A DNA stretch of 64,000 bases from Hypholoma sublateritium FD-334 SS-4 (Eukaryota; Basidiomycota; Agaricomycetes; Agaricales; Strophariaceae): the NCBI GenBank assembly GCA_000827495.1, contig KN817630.1, positions 66,555-130,554 on the forward strand, in the 5' to 3' direction. The notes beneath the pieces were generated by a model. That model was not told where the DNA came from. It was given only the letters and a program-made list of their open reading frames with translations, and made no database searches. The translations under genes were made by a program, and so were the position numbers. This document shows, one piece after another, positions 43,910-55,402 of the stretch. The stretch's first letter is position 1, and each line of letters begins with the position of its first letter.

Positions 43910-45404
43910 ATGAAGTCTGCGGCCGCACCATCGTCGACGATCGTCCGGCTCCCCCTGGAAGTTTTGGAGATTTTTATTCAGTATTCACCAATATCAACCC
44001 AGCTTGCGATTTCTCGAGTATGCAGATTCTTCCACGCCTTGTCACTGCGCCCACTGTATCGCAATGTCTCTCTGGGCTCGCCAGCTGTCGTTATTGCCTG
44101 CTGCAAAACGCTTATTGCAAATCCAAGTGCCGCGAAAGCTGTCAGATCTCTTTCGATCAGTTATACGTAGGTCTCATTCTGTCGGAAATTAATTCTTGCT
44201 AAGCATACGCGCAGATATTATTCGGCCTCATCTAATTCATTACTGTCGGCATACTATTCGATTATTAAAAGAGCGCTTACCGTGCCATCCGGACTACATA
44301 CCCTCAAGTTGTTGGTACACGATCCCTACTTTGTTACACTCCTTAATCAACACATATTTCCCGCCCTCCGCCAATTTGAGTGCTACCTTACACCGTCTAT
44401 CCGACTGATTGATTTCCTAAATCGCCATCCCAAGATCACTTATTTGCAAATATCCCCCAACGAGAATACCTCAAAATCGGCGGAGCAAGACTGCCCACTC
44501 CCTACACTAGATCTTCCTCGACTACAGTATTTCGCTGGCAACGTTCAAGGCGTCCCATGCCTGGGCACCGCGTGCATAATTCGAGCAGCTATACTTAACT
44601 GGAACATTATGGACACGGATCCCGATCTGGCGTTCTCGGTCTTGCAGCGCTCGAGCAGCGCAACGCTTGCTCTGCTTAGCTGCCGGAGAAGAGGTTGGAA
44701 TCTGGACTTGATCGAAATGGTATCTCTTCGTCTCCCTGGGATATTATCCCTACACGTCTTCAACATCCTTCTCGTCGACTCGAGGCCTACCCAAGTAAGC
44801 TATTTATAGCACAGTCGGTGACCGACGGCGAATTAACAGAATACTGGCCACAGACATATCTCGATGCCATACGGTCTTGCCTCATCCGCTTCCCCCGGCT
44901 ACAGAGGCTAGAGATCAATTGTGTTGATTACTGGGAGATGGGTAACATTTCATGCAGCCTTGACGAGGATTTATCTACCGTGACGGAATGGGGCGAAGCT
45001 TGTCTCTCCCTCACAGAGATTACCCTTCCTCGTTAGTCTATCTATCCCTCGTGACCGTTATGTTGCTGAATGGAAACACAACCTGTTTAGATTCTAATGA
45101 TTTATCTTGGTACAAGATCTCTGAGCGCGTCTGGATTCCAGACCCAAAACATATCGCCGGCGCTGCATGGCTATCAGATGCCGTGGCGTCAAAGCAGCAC
45201 CACAAATGGGGCGCCATAGCTGAGGGACTCAAGAGGACTGTCACGAAGACAGGGACTCCACCGCCGGAATCCACTGACACCATCGCGAATGTACGGGTCC
45301 ACTTGGAAGATCTGCTGCGATCAAGCACTGAGGCTACATTGATACGTGACGACCGAGATCGCGGACGGACCCCATTGATTGCAGAAGCGCGACGTTCGGT
45401 CTGA
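43910..45404 (+). CDS. F-box protein 2
   Basis: The protein begins with an F-box within the first 60 residues: VRLPLEVLEIFIQYSP, then LAISRVCRFFHALSLRPLYRNVSL. Exon 1 (43910-44166) joins exon 2 at 44215 in phase. Exon 2 runs to about 44793 with leucine-rich segments (GLHTLKLLVHDP, PALRQFECYL, HPKITYLQISP, LDLPRLQYF). The third exon contains SVTDGELTEYWPQTYLDAI and FPRLQRLEINC. The junction before it is ambiguous: the simplest splice leaves only 20 nt of intron, and a GTCGAC donor would give 41 nt. The last exon begins SNDLSWYKISERVW and ends at 45404. The protein probably acts as an SCF substrate adaptor with unknown target. The odd junction could mark the start of decay. Confidence 0.72.
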
Positions 45405-45659
45405 AAAAATCATTTTCCTTACAGGAATCATCGAGGTGACCAACTATTCGGAAATCCAGACTAATATTACCACTGTTATCTGCTTTAAATCATATAATGT
45501 TATAATTTTTTCAGGAATAATCCCCCCCCCCAAAAAAAAATTCAAACCCGGTATACATAATTGTCGAAACTGTCAATGGTTGTCTACAGAGTGTGCATCC
45601 GAGGTCGATGGTGCCAAGTTGTCGATCATTCTAAAATTAGAGAATTACGTCATGCATTT

Positions 45660-45794
45660 CGTTTGGCTTTTCGGCTCGGAGAGCATCCGGGAATTGAGAA
45701 ATCCATCCATGGACTCCATGGAGTTCATGGAGTTTATGGAGTCACGAGGGACCGTGTGATTTGACGCGGCGGCGAGCGCTCAGCGCGGTGGGTC
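45660..45794 (+). repeat. Inverted-repeat arm, left
   Basis: This arm carries a TGGCTTTTCGGCTCGGAGAG stretch, then CATGGACTCCATGGAGT, GGAGTCACG, GGACCGTG, and a GC-rich end with GCGCTCAGCG. The same words occur in the same order on the minus strand at 46395-46514. Confidence 0.5.
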
Positions 45795-46394
45795 GCCGCC
45801 GCCGGGCGCAGTGTTGCAAGTGAGCGCGTCCACTGGGACCTTGAAGCAATATATGTATTCCAATACTTCACTCAACCCGCCGGTACAACAGGACACAGGA
45901 TTTGATAATAAATGTTATAGAAAATGCTACCTGACCATATAGGAGGTGTACGCACAGCTTAGAGCTAGCAAGGTATTCACATCCGCTTCTGTCAGCCTCG
46001 CTGCTTCTCCCGCTCAGCGCTCTCTGACCGTCCGGCAGTTATCGCCCCTACCACTCGCCGCCGCCTTCGCAGAACTCGCCAAGCTTTTCTTGTCCTAGGG
46101 AGCAGTCGTTTGGTGTATGGATACCCGCCGTGTGGTTGTGTACAATGTGAGCGGCGTAAACACCTCCGGTAGCAGAGACGATGCGCCGGTCCCGGGGGCG
46201 GCGGGGGGTACGGTTCACAAGGGGAAGCGCGCTCCTCCTTAGCACTTGCTGCTGCCGCTGTGCTGTGCCTCAATGCCCTCGGAGGTTTGCATAATATGTT
46301 AATAACGCACATAATGTCTTCAGCCACCAGCTGTGAACGAGGAGTGCATTCGACCAAATGCGACGGGGGATAGTGACTCGGACGCGTTGTAAAG

Positions 46395-46514
46395 CACCGC
46401 TGAGCGCGGCGCGCGCCGCACGGTCCACGGCCCACCTCACGTGACTCCATGGAGTCCATGGGGCCCAAAATGGAGTTCTCAAATCCTGTATATTCTCTCG
46501 GCTCGAAGCCAACG
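46395..46514 (-). repeat. Inverted-repeat arm, right
   Basis: Read on the minus strand, it gives TTGGCTTCGAGCCGAGAGAA, CCCATGGACTCCATGGAGTC, ACGTGAGG, GGACCGTGCGGCG, and GCGCTCAGCGG. This is the order seen in the left arm. Divergence is clear, so the element is old or only partly related. Confidence 0.5.
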
Positions 46515-47329
46515 ACATGGTCACGTGCTGGGTTTATTTCGCCCTCCGACGTTGCTCCGAAGTCGGCAAGAGTATAGAAAGTTCTTCCGACTCTTGCCAC
46601 CAGCGACCACAAACTAGCTACATCTGCTGGATACAACTTTTCATTGTGCTATGCTTCCATTGGTCTATCCACCTTCCGTATTAACTTCTTCAATTGCCCT
46701 TCCAAGTACCCATTCTGCTTGCAGTCTTCTTTCCATCACATCTGTCAATTCGACTGGTCACGCTCAATGGCCGGGTGGAGTACAGTGACCAGTCATTGAA
46801 TTTGACACGTTATCTTGGATAGCGGCCCTTGTTGAAACTGAAAAGGTGTGCCAGTCACCTCTCCTGGCGCGTCCATAATACATACACAGCTGCTTCGTCT
46901 GTATTTGATACATCCTGTGCTAGGAAAAGTTGAATGCAGATTGGCATATAACGGGTATGAGCCACTCGTTAACAGCTATTTATGTATTAAACTCATCCTT
47001 TGGAATCTATGTAATGTTCTCGAAGTCTACGCTGGGATTCTTTGGCTTGCTACCTCACGGCGACTGATAGCCCCCGACTCGTGTATCAAAAGGCGGCCAC
47101 CAAAGCTAGTTCCCCAAAAGACGCTGGCTTGTATACAACGCCGTTCATCTGAAGAATGAACAAAAGATGCTTTGATAAACGAAGTTCCATTGCGGACCCA
47201 TGACAGGCGTCGCTAGTCACAACTCGCGAAATTGGCTCCTGTTGATATTGAGAGCTATGATGCTACAGGTACCCCATTTTCCCCGACTGAGATACTGATC
47301 CAAGGGGCCGATCTACCACTACTGGACAG

Positions 47330-47337
47330 TATAAAAG
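47330..47337 (+). promoter_or_regulatory. TATA box of the tyrosinase gene
   Basis: TATAAAAG lies 62 bp before the chosen ATG at 47400. This supports that start over the longer upstream frame beginning at 47232, which would run through the TATA box. Confidence 0.6.
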
Positions 47338-47399
47338 GGCACATACACTACCGCTGTATGGTATCGCTCTCTCTTCTGACGAAGCTCACTTGGATTGAA

Positions 47400-49602
47400 A
47401 TGTCTCCTTACTCCGGTAGTCAAAGCAATGCAACCGCCGGTGCCCCCAGTGCGCCAGCTGGTGCGCCGAGCGCCCCCGCCTCTGGAACTGCGCCTAGCAA
47501 CTCTGGCGCCCATAGTCTTGAGCCCGCCGGTGCACCTGGAAAACAGGAAGACGCCCACTACTTGGTCACTGGCGTCCCCGGTAATCCTTGCAATCGCATC
47601 GAGATACACGACTTCGTCAAGAACGAGAAATTTTTCTCTCTCTACGTTCAAGCCCTAAGTACGTTCCAATTCTCGATATATGTTCCTGGCTTATTTTTTT
47701 TTACCTGCAATGTAGATATGATTAACCAATACTCTCGAGACAATGTCGAGTCGTTCTTCCAAATTGGTGGCATTCACGGCCGTCCTCACGAGGCATGGAG
47801 TGGCGCGACTGCTTCAGACAATGCCGGTAAATACCTTGGATACTGCACTCATGGCTCCACCCTGTTCCCAACCTGGCACAGGCCCTATGTGATGCTTTTG
47901 GAAGTGTGTATCCCTTATATCAGAACTAAAATGTCCCACATATTCACATCTTATTTCCAGCAAGTGCTCCAGAAGCGCGCAGTGGAGATCGCTAATACCT
48001 ATAAGGTCAACACTGCTGCTTGGAAAGAGGCAGCTAGAACCATTCGTTTTCCATACTGGGACTGGGCGATCCACGCAACTCCTCCTTCCGAGGTTATCTC
48101 TTCCAATCGCGTGACCATCACCGACATGAACGGTACCAAGCGCCAGGTCGATAATCCATTTTACAGTTTCGTTTTCCCGCCCAATGAGATAAATGATTTC
48201 GAGGGAAATTACAGGGTATGGCCTACCACGCTCAGGCGTCCAATGAGCACAGACGCTGGCGCTCAGAGCAACGTCCCGGAGTTGATTAAGTTCGTATATC
48301 TCATTGCTGGTTTGCCTTTTACTGTTCGACTCACGTTCGTATTCCCATAGCGTCTTAAATGCTGCTGTAGAAGATGTTCAAGAAAACACGTACACCATGT
48401 TGACACGTGTAACCTCATGGGAGAAATTCAGCAACACCCAGCTCGATGATAATCCTGTTACTTCCACTAGTCTTGAGGGTATCCACAACGGTACGCACTA
48501 CAGGGTTGGTGCGACAAGTGTTCCCGGACTGAGCGGCCATATGGGAAACAACGACGTTGCTGGTTTGCCCCCCCCCCATTTTGCGCCATTTTCAAAAGTT
48601 TCTGATGCATAATTCCTACAGCGTTCGACCCTATCTTCTTCTTGCATCACGCCAATGTCGATAGGATGATCTCCCTCTGGTCGGCCTTGCACCCTGGGGT
48701 CTGGGTGGCTCCCGGCGATTCCGCCGATGGTACCGCTACCATTGCTGAGAACACTCTCATAGATACCAAGACCCGTATGTCAATGAATATCGTATCATAC
48801 TCCGTGTAAATCTAACATTATCAAACAGCCTTGTCTCCCTTCTGGAAGACAAAAACCTCATTCTGGACATCCGCTGAGGTCGGGAACACTCAGTCCCTTG
48901 GGTACTCTTATCCAGAGTTCGACGGCCTCGACCTGAAAAACGCGGTAGCCGTCAAAGCCGCAATTGCCGCGAAGGTCAATATGTTGTACGGCGCGTCCGG
49001 TACGTACGGCGCAATCCCGCAAATTCCCGGCGCACCCCAGGTCCCGACACCTGCACCTTCGACCAAATGCCCCGCTCATGGAAAATGGGACTGGACCGCC
49101 CGCATCCGCGTCAAGAAGTTCGAGGTCGGGTGTTCCTTCCAGATTGTGCTCTTCCTCGGCACGGTGCCCTCCGACCCCAAGCAGTGGAACCTCAGCCCTA
49201 GAGTCGCCGGGACATACTGTATCCTCGTCAACGAGAGCGTCAGCAACTGTGCCAACTGCGCGTCGCAGAGCGAGTTCGTGGAACAAGGCTATATACCCCT
49301 CAATCGCGGAATATCCAAGCTGTCGGGCCTCAGCTCTTTGGACCCGGCGGGCGTGGTTGCATATCTGACGGCAAACTTATATTGGAAGGCACAGAAGGTG
49401 AGGTGCCCGGAATAATATTTTCAGACGGATATTGACGGCTGCTCTCTAGGTCGACGGTACTCCTGCTGATACCCCGTCCCTCGAAGTCACGGTGTTCTGC
49501 ACTCCTTTGAGTTATCCAGCCGGCGCCACCGCTCCAGTTGGGGGTACGCCTGTCGGTTACCCGTCTTGCACTAGCGGTCGTCTCCAGCCTGCTGGACGTT
49601 AG
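47400..49602 (+). CDS. Tyrosinase (polyphenol oxidase, type-3 copper)
   Basis: Seven exons (47400-47658, 47716-47903, 47961-48289, 48351-48562, 48622-48774, 48829-49397, 49450-49602) encode 620 residues. The enzyme hydroxylates monophenols and oxidises diphenols to quinones for melanin or browning. The CuA site is H107, H132 and H141; C130 in YCTH is placed for the Cys-His thioether. The CuB site is H304 and H308 (HNGTH) plus the HH pair at 338-339 in [17 protein letters not shown] turn (LYGASGTYG) ends the core, followed by a Pro-rich linker and a C-terminal lid domain ([11 protein letters not shown]...), normally removed on activation. There is no signal peptide, as in other fungal tyrosinases. 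An Ala/Pro-rich N-terminal extension of about 50 residues precedes the usual HYLVTGVPG start. Intron 4 contains a C10 run. Confidence 0.93.
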
Positions 49603-49964
49603 AGGCTGTTTCTTGACACATAAATTGCTGCAAACGAACTCTGTACTGCTCCAGTGTCTCTGTACTGAAAGATGTAAATTTCTTGCTTGTAGAACCACGA
49701 TTTGCCATCTGAAATAGACAACTGTCCTGCCAAACTTGCTGTGTCGTAAAACTAAACCCTGGTGCGTTGCTAGCTGTTAGAGCTGACATTCTATTCAGGA
49801 ATCATCAAAGCGTTATCGATTTGGCCATAAACTATACAAGTATGAATGCAATGAAAGAGAGGGAACGGAGAATTTATGCTGAATAGACGTTCAGTGGATT
49901 AATATATAGTGTCAGTAAGGTAGGGGTTGTTCGCAATGAAGTTCAACAGAAATATAGGTACACC
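49603..49964. other. Intergenic, 0.36 kb, convergent 3' ends
   Basis: This lies between the tyrosinase stop and the stop of the first dehydrogenase. No gene is seen. Confidence 0.5.
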
Positions 49965-50962
49965 TTACTTAGCAGCCAAAGCATCTCTCATGACCTGCAC
50001 CGTATGATCCCAAACAGCTTTCCTCTGCTTATCATCGCCAAAATACCTCTCCTTCTTCAGATCTTCGCCGCTCGAGCCTGTCCGCCATGGGCCTGGCGTT
50101 GTCGCGGTGTTATAGATGCTGTTCCACATGTATTCCCCACATTCTGCACCAGTGACCGAGAATGGTCGAGTAAGACCGAGAAGTACAGCGGATGAGCACC
50201 GCAGCGCCCAAGAAGGTGATGCGGCCATCAATGATGTGCGCACAAATCCCGGGGCAGCGTGGATGAAGGGGATGCGGGGCTCTTGCTCAGCATAAGACTG
50301 TCAAAGCGATATAGATGAGTAACGATCGAAAGGGGTATGTTTGAAGCGCAAACCTCCATCATCAAGTCGTTGTAGGTAGGCGCAACAAGCGCCGCTTTCG
50401 TCACGGAATAGTTCTTCTTCATGGCCAGGTCGTCCAGGTCGATCGCACCGCCCTTCGCCGGCCCTAGGACGCTCATGACCGCGACCTTCTCGCCGGAATC
50501 CGCAGCCTTTCTCAGGCCAGGTAATAAGTCGTCCAAGAATTTCCACCGGGCGTAGTAATGTACCGCCATCTTCTTGTCGATTCCTTCCGTGGTCTCGTCG
50601 CGTCCTGCTAACGTCATGACGCCGGGAGACATAACGAGGTAGTTTATTTTCTGGTGGCGTCCCAGGATATCCTGCGCAGCAGTGGCCACGTTCTTCATAA
50701 GCGTAGCATCGCACTGGACGAACTCGCGGCTGGCGGCTGCGCCCGACTCCGGCTTGGGCAAGGAGGCCAGGATCTTCTCCGCTGCATCGCGGCTGCGGCC
50801 GACAATGACAATGTGGCTATTCCCCTTGGTGTTGCTGGCGAAAACTTCGGCCATTCCCTGGCCGATGCCAGAGGTGCCCCCAACGAACACGGCGACCGGT
50901 AGTGAGGTAGTAGAATGCTTGAACGCTGCGTTGGAAGCGCGAATAGCTGCGAGCGAAGGCAT
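49965..50962 (-). CDS. Short-chain dehydrogenase/reductase A
   Basis: Two exons (50962-50354, 50297-49965) encode 313 residues. The Rossmann-fold cofactor motif GGTSGIG is at residues 28-34. The segments IVIVGRSRDAAEKIL and INYLVMSPGVMTL fit strand 2 and the NAG-like region. A Ser (AVMSVL) and a YxxxK-like motif (YSVTK) could form the catalytic site, followed by a PGFVRT loop. This is an NAD(P)H-dependent oxidoreductase of the large fungal group related to retinol dehydrogenase and protochlorophyllide reductase. The substrate is unknown. It is the first of three tandem paralogues in the same orientation. The intron sits at the same codon in all three (after the conserved DLM/L-M-E). Confidence 0.87.
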
Positions 50963-51467
50963 ATTTCGGAGTCAATGAAAAGGCTAGATCTTTAAAGAGA
51001 GAAGGTCTTGAGCGCAATTTCAGAGGTGGCTGACTTTTATAGAGAGGGGAGGCACGAACGTAATAGATCGGCAACCTACACTTACAGCGTCAACGCCGCC
51101 CAGGTAACGACCATGCATCGCAGTGCGTGTTGCCTCGGCTGAGCCTCAGTGACAGCGGGTTCGGCGAGAGTAGGCGAGACTGTAACCGCGGCAAAGCTTC
51201 GGCGAGAGCCGTGCCGCCGCGCGTTCGATCTGCTATGACTGCCGCCGACGGCCGTCATCGTGCGTCCTCGTTTCCTCCGCGACATCTATGGGCAGTACAT
51301 AACGTTTTAAATGTCAACAAGCGCTGGCATCGGCTTCAACGTGCTTTCAGTTTTCCTTATATAAAAATAAATGTACTTGCAGCCGGCCCAGTGTTTTAAG
51401 TATTTGTGTTTTACAGCCGAGCACTCAGCGAGCACTGTAGTAAAGATGGGATAGAATATACATTCTA
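50963..51467. other. Intergenic between dehydrogenases A and B
   Basis: No gene is seen in these 505 bp. It should hold the promoter of A and the 3' end of B. A GC-rich patch at 51130-51260 is rich in GCCG words. Confidence 0.45.
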
Positions 51468-52562
51468 CTACTTGGAAGCTAGAGCATGCTGCATGACTTG
51501 CACTGTGTGTTCCCATACAGCCTTCCTCTGCGCCTCATCACCATAATATCTTTGCTTCTTCAAGTCTTCGCCCCTCGAATTTGTCCGCCACGCGCCAGGT
51601 TTTATCGCAGTGTTGTAGATGCTATTCCACATATATTCTCCGCATTCTGCGCCAGTGACTGAAAATGGACGGGCAAGGAGGAGGAGTGCAGAAGCTGAGT
51701 ACCGCAGCGCCCAAGACGGAGATGAGGCGGCCAGTGAGGTGCGCACAACTCCCGGGGATGCGTGTATGAAGGGGATACGGGGCTCCTGTTCGGCGAAAGA
51801 CTACGAAAGCGGCAGAAGCATGTAAATAACGACAGAAAAGCCTTGCAAGAGAAAGACACAAACCTCCATCATCATATCATTGTAAGTCGGCGTAACTAGT
51901 GCCGCCCTCGTCACAGAAAAGCTGTTTTTCAATGCCAAATCATCGAGGTCGATAGCGCCGCCTGCAGCGGGGGCCAATACGCTCATGACGGCCACCCTTT
52001 CGTTCGCGTCAGCTGCCTTCGTCAGTCCGGGCAAAAGATCGTTTAGAAATTTCCACCGCGCGTAGTAGTGCACCGCCAATTTCTTGTCAATGCCCTCCGT
52101 TGTCTCGTCGCGTCCAGCCAGCGTCATGACGCCCGGAGACATGACAAGGTAGTTGATTTTCGGATGGCGACTGAGGATCTCCTGTGCGGCGGTGGCCACG
52201 TTCTTCATCAGGGTAACATCGCACCGGACAAATTCGCGGGTAACGGCGCCTGACTCTGGCTTGGGCATGGAGGCCAAAATTTTCTCCGCCGCATCGCGAT
52301 TACGACCGACAATGACAATATGGCTGTTCCCTTTGGTGTTGTTCGCGAAAACTTCAGCCATTCCCTGGCCGATACCAGAGGTGCCTCCAACAAACACGGC
52401 CACGGGAGGTGCAGTGACGGAATGCTTGAAAGCAGCGTTGGACGCCCGTGTAGCCGCCAGAGAAGGCATCGTAGAACTGACTTTCGAGAGTTTAGGATAG
52501 AAGAAGAAGAGGAGAACTGAACTAGCGAGAACCAAGAGTGAAAGTTTTGACTGGAGCTTCAT
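51468..52562 (-). CDS. Short-chain dehydrogenase/reductase B, with N-terminal membrane anchor
   Basis: Two exons (52562-51864, 51800-51468) give 343 residues. An N-terminal hydrophobic helix (LSLLVLASSVLLFFFYP) is absent from A and C. The next Met, at 52469, begins MPSLAATRASN, exactly where A starts. The cofactor motif GGTSGIG is intact. The site aligned with YSVTK of A reads FSVTR, so both residues of the YxxxK-type motif are changed. The rest is very close to A, including SPGVVRTS and the C-terminal HTVQVM ... ALASK. It is probably an ER- or lipid-droplet-anchored paralogue. It may have altered or no catalysis, although this subfamily does not keep YxxxK strictly. Confidence 0.85.
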
Positions 52563-53068
52563 ACAAGTGCCAGGTTCATTTAAACGTTGAGCGTTGAGCA
52601 GTGGAAGCTTGGGGAAAGCTCAATAAATAAATACAAGAGAAGACGCGTACGCATGCCACCGGCAATTCATGAGGCCGTGCGACTATGCGTATACACACGG
52701 CTCGGCAACACTGCCCTTAAGGATTTGATTCAAATTTGATTAGATAAAAATGTCAAATCAAATGTGAAAGCCGGGAAACCTCGAGAGATCAAACTTATGT
52801 AGTGGACGAATTGAAAAGATGAGTATAATAAGAAGCAGTCTGAGGTTCGTCCTCTATAAAAAAAATTAAGTCATCTAAATCTACTATTCAGTTACATCTT
52901 GGTTACATCAGTCTTCAGCTTCAACAACAGTCGGCTTCGTCTCTACAGGACTACAGTACTATGTATGTACATGGAATTGAAGCATGCGAGTAAATCTAAA
53001 GAAGCGTTGAAGAAGCGTGAAGATTTTTACCGCCGCAGCCGCTACCACTATACATAGCGGCGTGGGGG
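52563..53068. other. Intergenic between dehydrogenases B and C
   Basis: No gene is seen. It is AT-rich around 52730-52870, with ATCAAAT words. It contains the promoter of B. Confidence 0.45.
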
Positions 53069-54084
53069 CTATTTTGGGGGGGCATTCGCGCCCAACGAGC
53101 GAGCCATCACTTCCTTGGTGTGCTCCCACAATTTTTGTCGTTGATTCTCGTCGCCGAAGTACCTGGTTTTTCCGATATCTTCGCCGTTGTAGCCCGTTCG
53201 CCAGGCCCCGGGGGTGGTGGCAACGTTATATATGCCATTCCACATATACTGACCACTTTCTTCCATGCTGACCGAAAACGGCCGCGTCAGCGTAAAAAGG
53301 GCGGTGGAAATTGTCCGGAAGAGCCACGAGGGAGAAGTCGCCATTATCGTCGTACGCACGAAGCCTGGGTATGAGTGAATAAATGGGAGGCTCGGCTCTA
53401 TCTCGGCGAAGGACTGTAGGGAAGATCATTAAATAAACGTAGGATCAGACTGAAAACTAAACAGACCTCGAGCATCAGATCATTGTAAGTAGGCGCCAAG
53501 AGGCTGAGTTTCATCATCCAGTATCCATCCTTGACCGCAAGATCATCCATGCGATGTATGACATCAATAGCCCCACCCTTCCCGGCGGCGAGAACGCTCA
53601 TGACAGATGCATGCTCCCCGCCAGCTTTCGCTCTTTTCAGGGCAGGAATGAGGTCGTGGATCAGCTTCCACCGGGAATAATAGTGCACTGCCAGCTTCCT
53701 GTCATTTCCTTCTTGCGTCTCGTTCCGGCCGCCGAGAGCCATGAATCCCGCAGTTATGACGAGGTAATTGATTTTGGGATATTTTGAAAGGATGTCCTGG
53801 GTCAGGGCCTGTACATTCTTCAAGTGCGTGAGGTCGCAGTAGAGGAATTCCCTAGAAAAGTGGCCTGGGTCCGGATTAGGCAGCTGGGCAAGTATCTTTT
53901 CTGCGCCGGTGCAGTTTCGCCCAACTAGGATTATATGACTTCTTCCGTGCGTGTTTCGAGCAAAAACTTCGGCCATGCCTTGGCCAACGCCTGACGTTCC
54001 ACCAACAAATATGGCGATCGGAGGTTGGTCCCTCGAGTGCTCGAAAGCAGCATTAGATGCGCGCACTGCCCCTATCGAGGACAT
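53069..54084 (-). CDS. Short-chain dehydrogenase/reductase C
   Basis: Two exons (54084-53467, 53413-53069) encode 320 residues. The cofactor motif is GGTSGVG. The NAG-like segment is INYLVITAGFM and the Ser is in SVMSVLAAG. The YxxxK-type motif reads YWMMK, and the PGFVRT loop is intact. It is more diverged from A and B than those are from each other, and has a three-residue insertion before the YxxxK region (VIHRMDDL). The C-terminus ends GANAPPK. No membrane anchor is seen. The activity class is clear; the substrate is not. Confidence 0.87.
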
Positions 54085-55402
54085 ATGGAGGGATTTGGAG
54101 AACGGGGGGCGAAAGCAGGAAAGAACTTGCCGAAAATCCGAAGATGATAAAAGGAATTTTTAAAAGCCCCGAGTTTCTGCGCTCAGAAGACAATGTGGTA
54201 CCTCTTGAGAGATTTGAGGATCTGCCAGCACCTTCGCGACTTCCTTGAGATCTCGATTCATTTAGCCAATGATGAGCTGACTATCAGTGTCCGTTGATAA
54301 AACGACATACTTACACGACCTTTGAAAGAGTTTGTCAGTGTACCGTCTGGATTTTGGGTAATCTGAGAGAGTTGTCTGTCGTATTGCGCGATTGAGTACA
54401 ATAGCGTCGTAGAAAAGTGCGACTTTATTCCTTCACCTTAGCTTTATGGCGATGGTACATTTCAAAGACGCATGACACGTTATGCGTGTCGAAATTAGAT
54501 CAAACATCGGCCTCTCTATCAAAAAAATTCGTCAGTTTGGGTTTCATCACTTGTAAGCACCCAAATGCCTGTAGAGCGCGAAGACACGTACTGGCCTGCG
54601 CGTATAGTACCCGAGTCACACAAAAAGAAAGACCAGAGTAGGAAAAACTAATGCCAAACAGCCATATCTCGAGCATCATCTCAGCAAAAATTGCCGTTTC
54701 TTCTGATTTCCTTTCGGAGACCCGCTCTGCCCCATTTTGAGCCCTACAACTTCGCCGTCAGCAATTCATGCAATCTGCGCTTCAAGTGATTCACCTGGTA
54801 TGGCAACTTAAACGACATCTGCCTGAGAACGATATCGACGGAAGCATTTTAAAAGTCTTTCCCAAGATAATCGGTACAGGATGCAGTCAACCAGTCAACA
54901 AGTTTGTGTCCCCATGATGCTGATGAACTTGATGGTAGAATGGGAGAGACGAAACATATGCATATGATGGGGTCGATGGCATGTTCGGCCTATCCCGACG
55001 ATTATTTAAATATGGTGTGTGCCTGGAGGTGCGCTACGCAGTATAAATAGAATATTTCTCCAAAATAAGCAGAGCTCTTTTGACGAATATATTACATAAA
55101 ACACCTTTCGCGTATGCACCTGAATATATTCAATGCGGTGAATTCACGTCGTCATAGTTGGCTGTCGCATAACCGCGCAATTCGGGAACCAGTGTTACAT
55201 ATGTAGTACAACGCAAACAAAAATTACAAGACTAACAAAGCTATCACAGTAAGCACCAAATGAAAATACAGAAAACATAGGGATGCAACAAATCATCATC
55301 AGATACCAACGCGCCGGCGGGTTTTTTTTTTAGATCATTTCAAAATGTTCCTACGAGAACACCGCTTCATGTTCGGTTTATTTAGGTCAAATAATTCCAT
55401 TT
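54085..55402. other. Intergenic, 1.3 kb
   Basis: No supported gene. It comprises the promoter of dehydrogenase C on the left and the 3' flank of the carboxypeptidase-like gene on the right. Confidence 0.45.

Larger units (their letters stand above)
45405..47399. other. Intergenic, 2 kb, with a diverged inverted repeat and tyrosinase promoter
   Basis: A run of ten C followed by nine A lies at 45522-45540. Two inverted-repeat arms (45660-45794 and 46395-46514) enclose about 600 bp of GC-rich sequence. A 214-codon minus-strand frame inside (45992-46636) has no recognisable domain. The right 700 bp are the upstream region of the tyrosinase gene. Confidence 0.45.

Noticed and set aside
45992..46636. 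214-codon minus-strand frame within the inverted repeat
   Set aside because: GC-rich composition explains the lack of stops. It runs through a repeat arm and has no recognisable domain.
47232..47399. Upstream in-frame extension of the tyrosinase
   Set aside because: It runs through a TATAAAAG box 62 bp before the chosen ATG and has no counterpart in fungal tyrosinases as I know them.
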